A stretch of DNA of 64,000 nt from contig CAYGLF010000007.1 of NCBI GenBank assembly GCA_964350945.1, positions 7,825-71,824 on the forward strand, given 5' to 3'. Of this stretch, positions 51,757-60,599 are shown one piece after another (within the stretch, counting starts at the first letter, position 1; each line of letters starts with the position of its first letter). Position numbers and translations under genes: made by a program. Source of the stretch: CAYGLF01 sp964350945 (GTDB taxonomy: Bacteria > Chlamydiota > Chlamydiia > Chlamydiales > JAAZZY01). Under the pieces are notes generated by a model, which was given only the letters and a program-made list of their open reading frames with translations, was not told where the DNA came from and did no database searches.

Positions 51757-53142
51757 TTAATTTCCCCCATCTCCTTTGTTAACCTCGTTGCGATAATCGA
51801 TAAACCAATCCGCTAATTTGGGAGGGAGGTATTTTTTAAGCGATTTGTCACTTTCGAGTAACTCATCGAGTACTTCTCGGCAGTTTGTATTGTCTGAGGA
51901 TGGGAAAAGATGGGCTATCTTCTTCTGATATTTCTTAACTTTCGCTACTTGTTCTTTTTTCCCATTGTAAGTGTCACACATATAACTTGTATTGTACCCT
52001 ATAAACTGAACCGCCGGCATTTCAAAAAAATCAGTCTCACACATGTTTGTATAATTTATAATGAGCGGGCCATACTTCCCAGTCATTTCTGTAGCTTTAT
52101 AACTCTCTAATACTTCTTTGGAGAGCTTTAGTAGCTCTTTTCCCTTTTCTTTCAACCCCCCAAGCATTTCGGTGAACTGAATTTTTTGATCTAACACGAG
52201 ATTTTGCATGGATTGCATTTCATTTTTAGTAGCTCCGGGAGGTGCAAGAACGGCAAGCAGCTCCTTTCTAACCTCTGAACTCATCACGGGAGAAGGAATC
52301 CCAGATGATGATAATTCACGAAAAAGCGCTAAAATGTCCTCTCGTTGCATAAATCTGTCAAGTTTTGCTCGGGTTGTTTCTTTCTGAGTTGTTTGGCTAT
52401 TATTTGAAGCGGGAGGAACCTTAGTACTGTTTGTGTTATCAAGGATTTTCTCTACCTTGGGAGATTCATTTGAACGGGGAGGGACTTCTGTGTTGTTTGT
52501 ATTATCAAGAATGTTCTCTGTCCTGGGGGGCTCACTGTGCAACACTTTTGAATACCCCGTTAAGGCGGCTTGTCTCATGCATTGATATCCTTCTCCAAGG
52601 CTATATTCTTTTTCATCATCATTCAACTTTTCAGAGTAATATCCATCTTGGGCGCATTTATTCATCAAAAACTGAGAGAAAGGATCTTCATCGTGCCGCT
52701 CAAGGCACACCGTAGCTTTAATAATATTACTTGCGTTGATAGCTCGATCGATGACGTCCCTCTTGTATTGCATCAACTTTAAATCCTCTTCAGTATACGG
52801 GTAATTGTCGCCGGGAGTTTTTTCATTTCCCGTATTCGAGGAGCCTGAAGAACAGATTCTGTAGACAACATAGGCTTCAATAGAGGCTATTGATGCCTTG
52901 ATCAAAGACTTGCACATATATTTAGCCCTAGAGCGCAAAGAATCATCTCCAAAAATATACGATAGGGCTGAATGGTTAACTTTGGCTTTTTCATCTTCTT
53001 TTTTCTCTTTTGAAAAAATTACGTGCTGGAATTCTCTAAAGGCGTCACAAGTGTTTCTAAAGCTATCTACAGCTAAAACAAGGCCCCCAATACCATAAGG
53101 AAGTAGATCCCAATTTAGTGATAAATTTGATTGTCCAATCAT
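51757..53142 (-). CDS. Hypothetical protein with internal repeat, 461 aa
   Basis: Possible N-terminal hydrophobic segment (LLPYGIGGLVLAVD) and another (IKASIASIEAYVVYRICSS). Middle carries a duplicated unit: ENILDNTNNTEVPPRSN and EKILDNTNSTKVPPASN (about 211-246), Asn/Pro-rich and probably disordered. The C-terminal half is helical with KYLPPKLADWFIDYRNEV. Unrecognised; a candidate effector. It is transcribed toward the zinc-finger pair. Confidence 0.5.
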   Translation of the reverse strand: MIGQSNLSLNWDLLPYGIGGLVLAVDSFRNTCDAFREFQHVIFSKEKKEDEKAKVNHSALSYIFGDDSLRSRAKYMCKSLIKASIASIEAYVVYRICSSGSSNTGNEKTPGDNYPYTEEDLKLMQYKRDVIDRAINASNIIKATVCLERHDEDPFSQFLMNKCAQDGYYSEKLNDDEKEYSLGEGYQCMRQAALTGYSKVLHSEPPRTENILDNTNNTEVPPRSNESPKVEKILDNTNSTKVPPASNNSQTTQKETTRAKLDRFMQREDILALFRELSSSGIPSPVMSSEVRKELLAVLAPPGATKNEMQSMQNLVLDQKIQFTEMLGGLKEKGKELLKLSKEVLESYKATEMTGKYGPLIINYTNMCETDFFEMPAVQFIGYNTSYMCDTYNGKKEQVAKVKKYQKKIAHLFPSSDNTNCREVLDELLESDKSLKKYLPPKLADWFIDYRNEVNKGDGGN

Positions 53143-53383
53143 GATTGCAAGACCCTCTTAGGTGTTTTTTATATTAGTTAATTGTTTATCCCGATAAATC
53201 TATCGGAATAGATATTAAAATAGAATGTTAATAAATAATTTAATTATTTAATAAATTGTAAATATTTGATAGGATTCTAAAAATTTTAACAATTCCGACT
53301 TGTTCTATCAATGGGCATATTCTAAACCAAAGAGAACAGGCAAAGAAACTAAACGTCAGATGTTGTCAATTAAGGAGCCCTAG

Positions 53384-53902
53384 ATGTCAAATGAAGTAAA
53401 AACAAAAGCCCAAAAAAGATGGCTGCTATGCTTTAAGATTCACTTGGGATTATTCTTAATTTTCGCGATCAGTATTTTTTGTGAACACATCCCAAGCGGG
53501 GCTTTAACAGTCAAAATCATCCCTAATTTGATAGGCGGGGTCTTGATATTGAGCATCATCATTTTTTTTATCTTTGGCCCTCTTTATTTTTGCATATATG
53601 AGGGAAAGGGGACTAAACTGCTTTTATTAAGGTTGATTTTCGGAGCATTAGGAATTGTGACTTTACTTAGAATCTCAGGCATGGTGGTTGGGAGACAAAT
53701 GTTAGAAGAAAAACTTCATCGCTTTAGCTTTATATTCATGATGGTTACTGCTTGTATCCTGGCTTTTACAACGTACTCTTGGTATGCAGATTTGAGATTA
53801 AGGCAAGAAAACATGCGCTTTAAAAGACAAAGAAAGAAAGAATTGGAAGAAGCTACAGTTGCTTCATTGGAGGCTGTAGAGGCACCTATACCTACAAGTT
53901 AA
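53384..53902 (+). CDS. Small multi-pass membrane protein, paralog B
   Basis: 172 residues, four hydrophobic segments (about 14-32, 45-68, 80-98, 115-135) and a charged C-terminal tail. Related to the 49255 protein through KGTKLLLLRLIF and SWYADLRLRQEN. AAGGAG precedes the ATG. Function unknown. Confidence 0.55.
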   Translation: MSNEVKTKAQKRWLLCFKIHLGLFLIFAISIFCEHIPSGALTVKIIPNLIGGVLILSIIIFFIFGPLYFCIYEGKGTKLLLLRLIFGALGIVTLLRISGMVVGRQMLEEKLHRFSFIFMMVTACILAFTTYSWYADLRLRQENMRFKRQRKKELEEATVASLEAVEAPIPTS

Positions 53903-53967
53903 TAGCTTGTTACCTTTGGGCTTCAAAATTCACATTAAACAACTTACCTGAAATAGAATCTGCAAAT

Positions 53968-54756
53968 TCAGGTTTCACTGTGATAAAGGTTTTCCTTATC
54001 GACGACTTTGTAGATCCGAGGAAAGTTTAAGTTGTAATGCAAGCATAAGTGTCGTACTAAATCATATAAAAGCTCACTCGCATCTTCACTGTTTAGGTGA
54101 AGTAACCCTCCAGCACTAGATGGGTCAAAAAAATAACACCCTGATTCATCTTTAATGAAAGCCATTGAGTGCCCATAGTTCTCCCCTTTGTAGTTGGGAG
54201 CTTCCTGGATGGCTCTTATAAGATAAGATCCGGAGTTGAGTGAATTTACAGAATCTATAAAATTTCCCATATTAGATTCCTCAGGTCGGTTATAGAAATC
54301 TACATTATTTTTCGAACTTGATAGAACTTTCAGATTTTTTAACTGGCACAATGCTTTAATTTTTTCTTCTAAGAGTTCATCAACGCTCAACCCGCATTTA
54401 TGGTCGGGATAGATGGTATTGAGAGCTGCTTGGTAGGTCCTTATTTGAGTATCAGTTGGACAGTTTTGGAAGGATTGCACCACTCGATCTTGAAGATCTT
54501 CAAAAAGCGGGCCCTTTGTATGAAGCTGATAAAGGTGCTCTGCAAGCTGTGACCTTAAAAAAACAGATAAGAAACTAAGACAATAGGCTGAGCAAACTCC
54601 GTCTTCTACAGCATAGCTCACCAAGAAAGGTGTAAAGCTCATTTTGCCTTTCCCATCTGTTACAGAATTCAACAACTTCAGATAAGCATCTATGTGGTAA
54701 GCGTTGACAGGTCCTTGATTGCCCCAAACTACCTTCTTTAAACAATAATTACTCAT
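53968..54756 (-). CDS. C58 (YopT-like) cysteine protease candidate
   Basis: 262 residues. Candidate triad: Cys55 (or Cys59) in EDGVCSAYCLSFLSVFL, His196 in NYGHSMAFIKD, and Asp211 in CYFFDPSSAGG. This spacing and the GHxxA/FFDPxxG motifs match peptidase family C58 (YopT, AvrPphB) and related effector proteases. Those cleave host proteins such as Rho GTPases. No signal peptide, consistent with a type III or other contact-dependent effector. Confidence 0.65.
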   Translation of the reverse strand: MSNYCLKKVVWGNQGPVNAYHIDAYLKLLNSVTDGKGKMSFTPFLVSYAVEDGVCSAYCLSFLSVFLRSQLAEHLYQLHTKGPLFEDLQDRVVQSFQNCPTDTQIRTYQAALNTIYPDHKCGLSVDELLEEKIKALCQLKNLKVLSSSKNNVDFYNRPEESNMGNFIDSVNSLNSGSYLIRAIQEAPNYKGENYGHSMAFIKDESGCYFFDPSSAGGLLHLNSEDASELLYDLVRHLCLHYNLNFPRIYKVVDKENLYHSET

Positions 54757-54898
54757 AAAACTAATAATTTTAAATTAAACTGAGTAAAATTTAACAAACA
54801 AACAACTAAAATGTAAATTTAATAAATTATTTTAATTTATTTAAATATGTTAAAAGTGATATTGTTCTTCCTAAATTTACTAATAGAAGGATCTATCC

Positions 54899-55915
54899 GT
54901 GAAGATAAACTCTCCTCAGATCGACTTTTTAGAAATACTCCAGAATCAGCCTCCGGCTGTGCAACAATTATTTGATGTACACAGCTTCATTAATCCAGAA
55001 AAGGACGCCAAACTCATTGAGCACTTCCAAAAAGTTGAAATCCCAGAGATTAAAGCGTTATTGAAGTCAGGAGCAAATGGCAATCAAAAAATTCGACTTA
55101 ATGAACTGCTGATATCTAAAATCATTCAATCGATGAAAGCAGAAATAGTCGCAAAGTTGATTCAAATAAACATCTATCAAGTTTTATTTCATCCTAAGTT
55201 TTCAAAAGAAGAAACCCAGCTTTTACTCCAAATTATCAAAAACCCTTCTCTTCTAGAAACTATGGATGATGAGTGCATTGAAAATCTTGTTATGAGCTAC
55301 TTAAGTGAGTTTTTCGAAAAAGAACTGAGAGGCTCCTCAGAAGTCTCTCTTTTATGGGTCGCTACTTTTTTACAAGACGTCCAGCTTGTCCGAGAGCTTC
55401 TTACGGCTATAAAGCCTGCTGAACTCTTTTCACCTCTTTTTTCGAGTGATGCCGCATACTATCACTCATCGATATGTCTCAACATTTTATTTTTTAGCCA
55501 ATCCCCAAAAACAATCGCTATTTTAAAAGAGTTTGTCGCTGCTGGTTTTGATCCGCAATGGGCCTTAAGCCCCTTTTGTTCAAATACTCTTATGATGCAA
55601 GCAGTAGATCAGCGCAATTTTGATTTGCTCCATTTTTTTTCTGATCAGAAATTTAATCTTAATTTCACATTAAAAATCGATGATTTCAATTTCAACGAAC
55701 GTCATAAAGGATTTGTTGATTACGATAAAATCTTTCCTGACGGGGAGTTTTCGCCCTTATCTTTAGCTGTATTCAACAAGGATGCGGAGATGGTTGTTTT
55801 TTTAAAACGTCTAGGAGCCCAGATATATACTTTATCCGATTTTGAAATGGATCAGGCAAGGAGCCTTCTCTTTTCGAGCACAGCTCCTCTTAACTTTCCT
55901 GGAATAAAGATCTGA
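54899..55915 (+). CDS. Ankyrin-like hypothetical protein, 338 aa
   Basis: GTG start with AGAAGGA 8 bases upstream. Entirely helical; the C-terminal part has ankyrin-type halves: TLMMQAVDQRNFDLLHFFSDQ and SPLSLAVFNKDAEMVVFLKRLGA. N-terminal repeats are too diverged to count. Likely protein-protein interaction; similar in style to the 42178 protein. Convergent with the next gene (26-bp overlap). Confidence 0.6.
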   Translation: MKINSPQIDFLEILQNQPPAVQQLFDVHSFINPEKDAKLIEHFQKVEIPEIKALLKSGANGNQKIRLNELLISKIIQSMKAEIVAKLIQINIYQVLFHPKFSKEETQLLLQIIKNPSLLETMDDECIENLVMSYLSEFFEKELRGSSEVSLLWVATFLQDVQLVRELLTAIKPAELFSPLFSSDAAYYHSSICLNILFFSQSPKTIAILKEFVAAGFDPQWALSPFCSNTLMMQAVDQRNFDLLHFFSDQKFNLNFTLKIDDFNFNERHKGFVDYDKIFPDGEFSPLSLAVFNKDAEMVVFLKRLGAQIYTLSDFEMDQARSLLFSSTAPLNFPGIKI

Positions 55916-56252
55916 AGACTTCCATCTCATCAGGATCTAAGAGTTTAACTTCATAGGAGTTTAAGCATTGAGGGTCGTTGTCAACATGATGGCCTATCTG
56001 GACAATAAGTGGTCCCACAGAAACGAATTCTTTAAATATAAAAAAATCCTTCTTTGGCAGGAGCTCCCATTTTGCTTTTGTCCAGTGCTCATTTTCTGGT
56101 TTTTGGGAATCGATGTACCTTATATGCCCCGCACATCTTTTAACCAAACCTTCGTGGCTATTGCTCGAGTCCTTTCGGGGATGGTAAGCTCCCTGCTGAT
56201 GAAGCTTGTTTAGTTGGTCTGGCAATCCATAAGTTGTAGGCTTTCCTATCAT
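55890..56252 (-). CDS. Hypothetical protein, 120 aa
   Basis: Polar protein: YGLPDQLNKLHQQGAYHPRK, HIRYIDSQKPENEHW, VSVGPLIVQIGHHVDN. Composition favours this strand over the 81-codon plus-strand frame. No domain recognised. Ends overlap the ankyrin-like gene by 26 bp. Confidence 0.45.
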   Translation of the reverse strand: MIGKPTTYGLPDQLNKLHQQGAYHPRKDSSNSHEGLVKRCAGHIRYIDSQKPENEHWTKAKWELLPKKDFFIFKEFVSVGPLIVQIGHHVDNDPQCLNSYEVKLLDPDEMEVFRSLFQES

Positions 56253-56516
56253 ACAATCTCAAAGTTGAATATATTTGGAAATAAGACTATATTTTCTATT
56301 TTAATTGATTCCAATATTTTAATTCAGCATTGGTTAAATAGCGACGGAATAGCTCTATGAATAATGGCCAGGTTTTTAGAGAGAAGCATCAAAGTTCATA
56401 AGTTTTTTGAAGGGTTTAATAACAAGCAAGCCAAAGATAGTGTAGTATGAATAAGAAAGTGGCCTGAAATAGTCTAAGGCCAGTTTAAGGTGGTAATGGG
56501 TCACTCGTTAAAAGGT

Positions 56517-56633
56517 TCACGTCCCCCAATAGTAGCCCAGCCCTAACCCAAGCAATATGATGGCTATAATGAATCCAAATATCGCAAGCGCCTGTTTGTT
56601 GGTGAATCCACCTTCCTCGTCGTTCTTCTTCAT
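56517..56633 (-). CDS. 38-aa single-pass membrane peptide
   Basis: ATG at 56633 with a strong Shine-Dalgarno (GGAGGAG about 4-6 bases upstream). The product is MKKNDEEGGFTNKQAL followed by one transmembrane helix (AIFGFIIAIILLGLGLGYYW) and a stop at 56517-56519. Charged N-terminus in the cytoplasm, helix in the membrane. Resembles small inner-membrane proteins or holin-like peptides; function unknown. Confidence 0.55.
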   Translation of the reverse strand: MKKNDEEGGFTNKQALAIFGFIIAIILLGLGLGYYWGT

Positions 56634-57270
56634 AACTCCTCCTATCTGACTCTTGTTCTAACAAAGCGTTAATAATCTAATCAGAGGGTCTTAAGCAGGC
56701 AGCTTGCTTATTAAAAAACCCAATCCCATAAGGGTGAATATTCATCATAGACCAGTGAAAAAATACGGACTCTTTTTGATCTCTGCCTCTAAATCCCTCT
56801 ATTCAAATAGCGGCTCGTGTATTTTTTGTAAACGGGGATAAAGGATCCGCAATCTACTTAAAATCAGCGGCCTTGGAATCCCGGCCCTCTTTTCCAAGGA
56901 TGTTGCCATGCTTTCAAATCCTTAACGGATGTAAGAAGCCTTGAGTAAGAGGGTTAGAACTTTCTGAAGAAAACAATAAAAACCCCAACCAGGGCCCATT
57001 TCCAAATTTCATATTTCTCATGGATATCAAACCACTTATTAAACCTCAAAGAATAAGTAGGGTCACATAACCTTTGTAAATTCGTATTTTCAAATAAATT
57101 GTTGTTAGAAAATAAAATCAAGGCCTAAATACTTCAATGACACAAACGGCTAAAGCCTCCGCGCGAGTCTGATTCCGATCCCAGGCTTTTCTATGGATGG
57201 AGGGGAGTTGACTTAAAAATTTAATTCCTTAAAACCTTTACATAAGATTTACAATTAAGAAGCCTTTTGT
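56634..57270. other. Intergenic stretch before the aminomutase gene
   Basis: About 640 bp without a convincing gene, tRNA or repeat. Short ORF fragments only. Together with 56253-56516 it marks a boundary between the effector-like cargo and the biosynthetic locus. Confidence 0.5.
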
Positions 57271-57299
57271 TTGCGTAAATTACTTAAACTTGATAGAAT
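57271..57299 (+). promoter_or_regulatory. Promoter of the aminomutase gene
   Basis: TTGCGT (57271-57276), 17-bp spacer, TAGAAT (57294-57299); predicted transcript start near 57306, 20 bases before the ATG. GGAG at about 57315 serves as ribosome site. Confidence 0.65.
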
Positions 57300-57325
57300 A
57301 GGTCCGTTGTTACGGAGCACTGTCA

Positions 57326-58930
57326 ATGTTCAAAGAAAAGTCCTCGGAACGAAAAAACAGAACAGCTGACCCAACCGGAAGATTTTTCTTAACCGGTTCC
57401 AACCTCTCAACTGAAAAACTCCAAAAAATTGTAGACTTAGATCTTGATATAGCCGTATCTGAAGCTGTTGAAGATTGTATTGAGGCATCAGCACAACTTC
57501 TTAAAAGGTTTGTTGATGAACATAAAATTATTTATGGCGTAAATACTGGGATGGGAGGCTTTGTTGATTGGCTTATTCCCGATAGACACGCTGGAGAGTT
57601 ACAGGAAAACTTGATTGTTGGCGTGGCCTCCAACGTTGGCCCATACTTGGAGGATGACGTTGTTAAGGCTTCTATAATTGCCCGCCTCAATTCCCTTTCG
57701 AAAGGGGTATCTGCAATTTCCCTAGTAAACTTTAAAAAATTAATAGCAATTTACAATTCAGGAATCATCCCCTGCATACCAAGTAAAGGATCTCTAGGAG
57801 CTAGTGGTGATTTAGGACCTTTGGCTTGTATAGCTTTGGTGGCAACGGGAAAATGGAAAGCTAAATATAAAGGCAAAATCGTAACGGGAAAGGCAGCTTT
57901 AAAGAAAGCTGAAATAGAGCCAATGATTCTAGGATACAAAGAGGGCCTATGCCTCATCAATGGCACTTCAGTAATGACAGGATTCGCCTCTTTACTGGTT
58001 GAAAAGTCGACAAAACTAGTGGAGTTATATGACTTGATCTCTTGTTTGTCTTTTGAAGGCTTAGCCATAAAAGTTGACCCTTTCAATCCTATTGCTCACA
58101 AACAAAAAAACCACCCAGGGCAGCTACTAACAGCTCAAACCATTTGGGATATTTTAAAAGACAGCAAAATGGTGCTCAATGAATCCGAGGTGGAAAAAAA
58201 ACTACAGGGTTATAAGAAAGACACGGTATGTCCCTCAAACACACCTATTGAAGATGCCTACTCCATTAGGTGCACTCCTCACATTATAGGCCCCATTAGG
58301 GAAAATTTAGACTCTATTCGAGAAACGATTAATAGAGAGCTTAACTCCGCCAGCGACAACCCCCTAATAATACCTGGATACAATGAAGCTTTCCACAATG
58401 GTCACTTCCATGGACAGTATATTGCAATGGCAATGGACCAGCTCGCAGTCTCTTTAACGACTCTCTCAAACCTGTCTGACAGACGAATAGATAGGTTTAT
58501 GGATAAGAATAATAGCAATGGGTTACCTCCTTTTTTGTGTGCTAAAAAACCAGGCCTAAGCTTTGGCCTAATGGGGGGGCAGTTTATGGCAACTTCTCTT
58601 AATGCAGAAAACCGTTCACTGTGCAGTCCGCTTTCAATTCAAACATTGACCTCAACAGGAGACTTCCAGGACATTGTTTCTTTTGGGCTTATCGCGGCAA
58701 GAAGAGCGAGTGAAATTTATGAAAATACAATATACGTGCTTGCTTTTGAGATATTGTGTGCTGTTCAAGCTGTTGAAATAAGGGGATCTCAGGGATTATC
58801 AACAATTACAGCTGAATTTTTGAAAGATATTCGCCGTGTAGTTCCCAAGCAGTCTCAAGACATCTCTTTGACTGAGACACTGGAGAAGCTGCACAGCTAC
58901 ATCAAATCCGGCAATATTAAAAGAATTTAA
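57326..58930 (+). CDS. MIO-dependent aromatic aminomutase, AdmH/phenylalanine aminomutase-like
   Basis: 534 residues. The MIO-forming triad is Ala159-Ser160-Gly161 (KGSLGASGDLGPLA). Tyr70 (YGVNTGMGG) is the catalytic Tyr; Tyr312 and Arg315 lie in DAYSIRCTPH; Phe420 in LMGGQFMA and Phe447 in DFQDIVSFG. From memory of the andrimid enzyme AdmH (PaPAM), all these fall exactly eight residues before their counterparts (Tyr78, MIO 167-169, Tyr320, Arg323, Phe428, Phe455), and Leu96/Val100 match Leu104/Val108. AdmH has TSG where this has ASG. It would turn L-phenylalanine into beta-phenylalanine; ammonia-lyase activity (cinnamate) is the alternative. The HAL-type histidine pocket is absent. Confidence 0.85.
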   Translation: MFKEKSSERKNRTADPTGRFFLTGSNLSTEKLQKIVDLDLDIAVSEAVEDCIEASAQLLKRFVDEHKIIYGVNTGMGGFVDWLIPDRHAGELQENLIVGVASNVGPYLEDDVVKASIIARLNSLSKGVSAISLVNFKKLIAIYNSGIIPCIPSKGSLGASGDLGPLACIALVATGKWKAKYKGKIVTGKAALKKAEIEPMILGYKEGLCLINGTSVMTGFASLLVEKSTKLVELYDLISCLSFEGLAIKVDPFNPIAHKQKNHPGQLLTAQTIWDILKDSKMVLNESEVEKKLQGYKKDTVCPSNTPIEDAYSIRCTPHIIGPIRENLDSIRETINRELNSASDNPLIIPGYNEAFHNGHFHGQYIAMAMDQLAVSLTTLSNLSDRRIDRFMDKNNSNGLPPFLCAKKPGLSFGLMGGQFMATSLNAENRSLCSPLSIQTLTSTGDFQDIVSFGLIAARRASEIYENTIYVLAFEILCAVQAVEIRGSQGLSTITAEFLKDIRRVVPKQSQDISLTETLEKLHSYIKSGNIKRI

Positions 58931-59074
58931 AGCTGGGTTTCATTCAGAAAATTGCTCTTTACAGAAACGAGCACTAACTTGGTGTCACTGGGGAGAATGA
59001 TTGGATTTGATGTTTCTCAGAGCATGGCGAGCTTCTCCCAGGAACTGTCCTCAGCCTCGCTCCTTATTAAATAA
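58931..59074 (+). other. 47-codon open frame between aminomutase and adenylation gene
   Basis: The aminomutase frame reopens after its TAA and stays open for 47 codons to a TAA at 59072-59074 (contains LVSLGRMIGFDVSQSM and FSQELSSASLLIK). An ATG at 58997 has no properly spaced ribosome site. It may be a lost C-terminal extension, a remnant of a carrier-like domain, or chance. Confidence 0.25.
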
Positions 59075-59087
59075 AAGGTTTTAACAT

Positions 59088-60599
59088 ATGAGTTCATTTA
59101 AAGGCTTTGTGGGAATTTTCAAAGAATCTGTAACTGCATTTGGTGAAAACACTGCCGTTGTTTATCAAAGCAAGAAAATCTCATACTCAGAACTAGATAG
59201 CTTAGTTGAGAATATGGCAAGTAATTTGCTGTTAAAAGGGTTGAGAAAGGGCGATGTAGTTGCTCTATCCATGTTTAACTGCCATGAGATGGTTGCTTGT
59301 ATTTTAGCAATTTGGCAGCTTGGAGGGGTGCTTGTTTTGGTAGACCCGAACTATCCTCAGGGGAAAAAATTAAATATGCTACAAGACGCAAAACCTAAAC
59401 TCTTATTAACAGTATCGGGGGCCACAGACACCCGCCCTGTTGATAACATCTTAACTGTTAATATAGAGGAGTTTGCCCCCACAAAAAACATAGCTAAAAA
59501 TATAAATATACAAGGGTGTGATTCTGCATACATTATTTACACTTCAGGAACTACTGGGAATCCCAAGGGGATTGAGGTAAATCACAAAGCTCTTCTTCAT
59601 GCTACTCTAGCATACACTGAATTACACCCTTTTGCATCAAAATGTTTAGTTGCTGGTAGTATTAGCTTTGACCCGAGCTTATTAACTTTAGTTTTTGCAT
59701 TGTCAATGGGCGGCTCTCTTTGTTTTTATGAAAACAAAGACGGTGTTGATCCAGATTCTTATAAGGAAATAGCTGATTTAATTGTGACTGAATCTCTTGA
59801 CTTTATATTGTCTACACCTAGTTTTTACTCGAAAATTTTAAGCTTAGGCATGAAATTTCCGTCACTACTAAATGTTGACTTATGTGGTGAAGCTGTAGTT
59901 GATAGTCTTGTAGATCAACATATTGATCGAGCTCCAGCCGCCTTTTTATTTAATGTTTATGGACCAACAGAATATGCAATGGGAGCTACTGCTGCTTTAC
60001 TATACAGTCCTAGAACTAAACTTAAATCTGATATAAGCATAGGGAAAGAATTCTCTTGTAACAGGGTTTTTTTGTTAGATTATGACTGTAATCCTGTCAA
60101 ACCTGGAACTAAAGGAGAAATTTATATAGGAGGGCCAGGTTTGGCGGCGGGCTATTTAAATCTTGAAGCTCTAACTCAGGAGAAATTTATTTGGATTAAT
60201 TTTTCAGAGAAGAATCCTATTAGGGTTTATAAAACAGGTGATTTTGGGATGATGACTCTTAGTGGGGACATTATATTTTGTGGCCGCTTGGATTCTCAGG
60301 TGAAAATCAATGGTCATAGAGTAGAACTTGAAGAAATCGAGAAGTTGATTGACAGCTTCCCATTTGTTAATAAATCTGTTGTAGTATCTGTGACAACAAA
60401 ACATTCGTCAAAAAACGTAATCGTGGCCTATTTCCAACGAGGTAAAAAATCTTGTTCAAAGCAAAGGATTCAAAAAGAAATTAATAATAGACTCCCTCCC
60501 TATATGCACCCTTCAGAGTTAGTTGAGGTGAATCAATTTCCAATCACTGAAAATGGAAAAATTGACAGAAAACGATTAGGGAGTGGGATTAGTTTTTAG
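59088..60599 (+). CDS. Stand-alone amino acid adenylation enzyme (NRPS A-domain, AdmJ-like position)
   Basis: 503 residues. A-domain core motifs in order: A3 IYTSGTTGNPKG (about 149-160), A4 SFDPSLL, A5 NVYGPTEYAMG, A7 VYKTGD, A8 GRLDSQVKINGHRVELEEIE, A10 ENGKIDRKRL with the catalytic Lys. No carrier, condensation or reductase domain. Asp of FDPS (Asp235 position of GrsA) is kept, so an amino group is probably bound. In andrimid biosynthesis the stand-alone AdmJ activates the beta-phenylalanine made by AdmH; the same pairing here is the best guess. DltA has similar length and architecture and is the main alternative. It lies 157 bp after the aminomutase. Confidence 0.8.
   Translation: MSSFKGFVGIFKESVTAFGENTAVVYQSKKISYSELDSLVENMASNLLLKGLRKGDVVALSMFNCHEMVACILAIWQLGGVLVLVDPNYPQGKKLNMLQDAKPKLLLTVSGATDTRPVDNILTVNIEEFAPTKNIAKNINIQGCDSAYIIYTSGTTGNPKGIEVNHKALLHATLAYTELHPFASKCLVAGSISFDPSLLTLVFALSMGGSLCFYENKDGVDPDSYKEIADLIVTESLDFILSTPSFYSKILSLGMKFPSLLNVDLCGEAVVDSLVDQHIDRAPAAFLFNVYGPTEYAMGATAALLYSPRTKLKSDISIGKEFSCNRVFLLDYDCNPVKPGTKGEIYIGGPGLAAGYLNLEALTQEKFIWINFSEKNPIRVYKTGDFGMMTLSGDIIFCGRLDSQVKINGHRVELEEIEKLIDSFPFVNKSVVVSVTTKHSSKNVIVAYFQRGKKSCSKQRIQKEINNRLPPYMHPSELVEVNQFPITENGKIDRKRLGSGISF

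Noticed and set aside
56634..57270. tRNA or small RNA in the long gap before the aminomutase
   Set aside because: No T-loop (GTTCRAATC) or cloverleaf pairing was found by eye.
57326..58930. Histidine ammonia-lyase (HutH)
   Set aside because: The pocket residues (L96, V100, and no Ser-His pair there) and the RFMDKNNSNGLPPFLC block fit AdmH-type phenylalanine aminomutase, and there are no other hut genes.
59088..60599. DltA (D-alanyl carrier ligase)
   Set aside because: Length fits, but there are no dltBCD genes, teichoic acids are not expected here, and the aminomutase neighbour favours a beta-amino-acid activator. Kept as an alternative.
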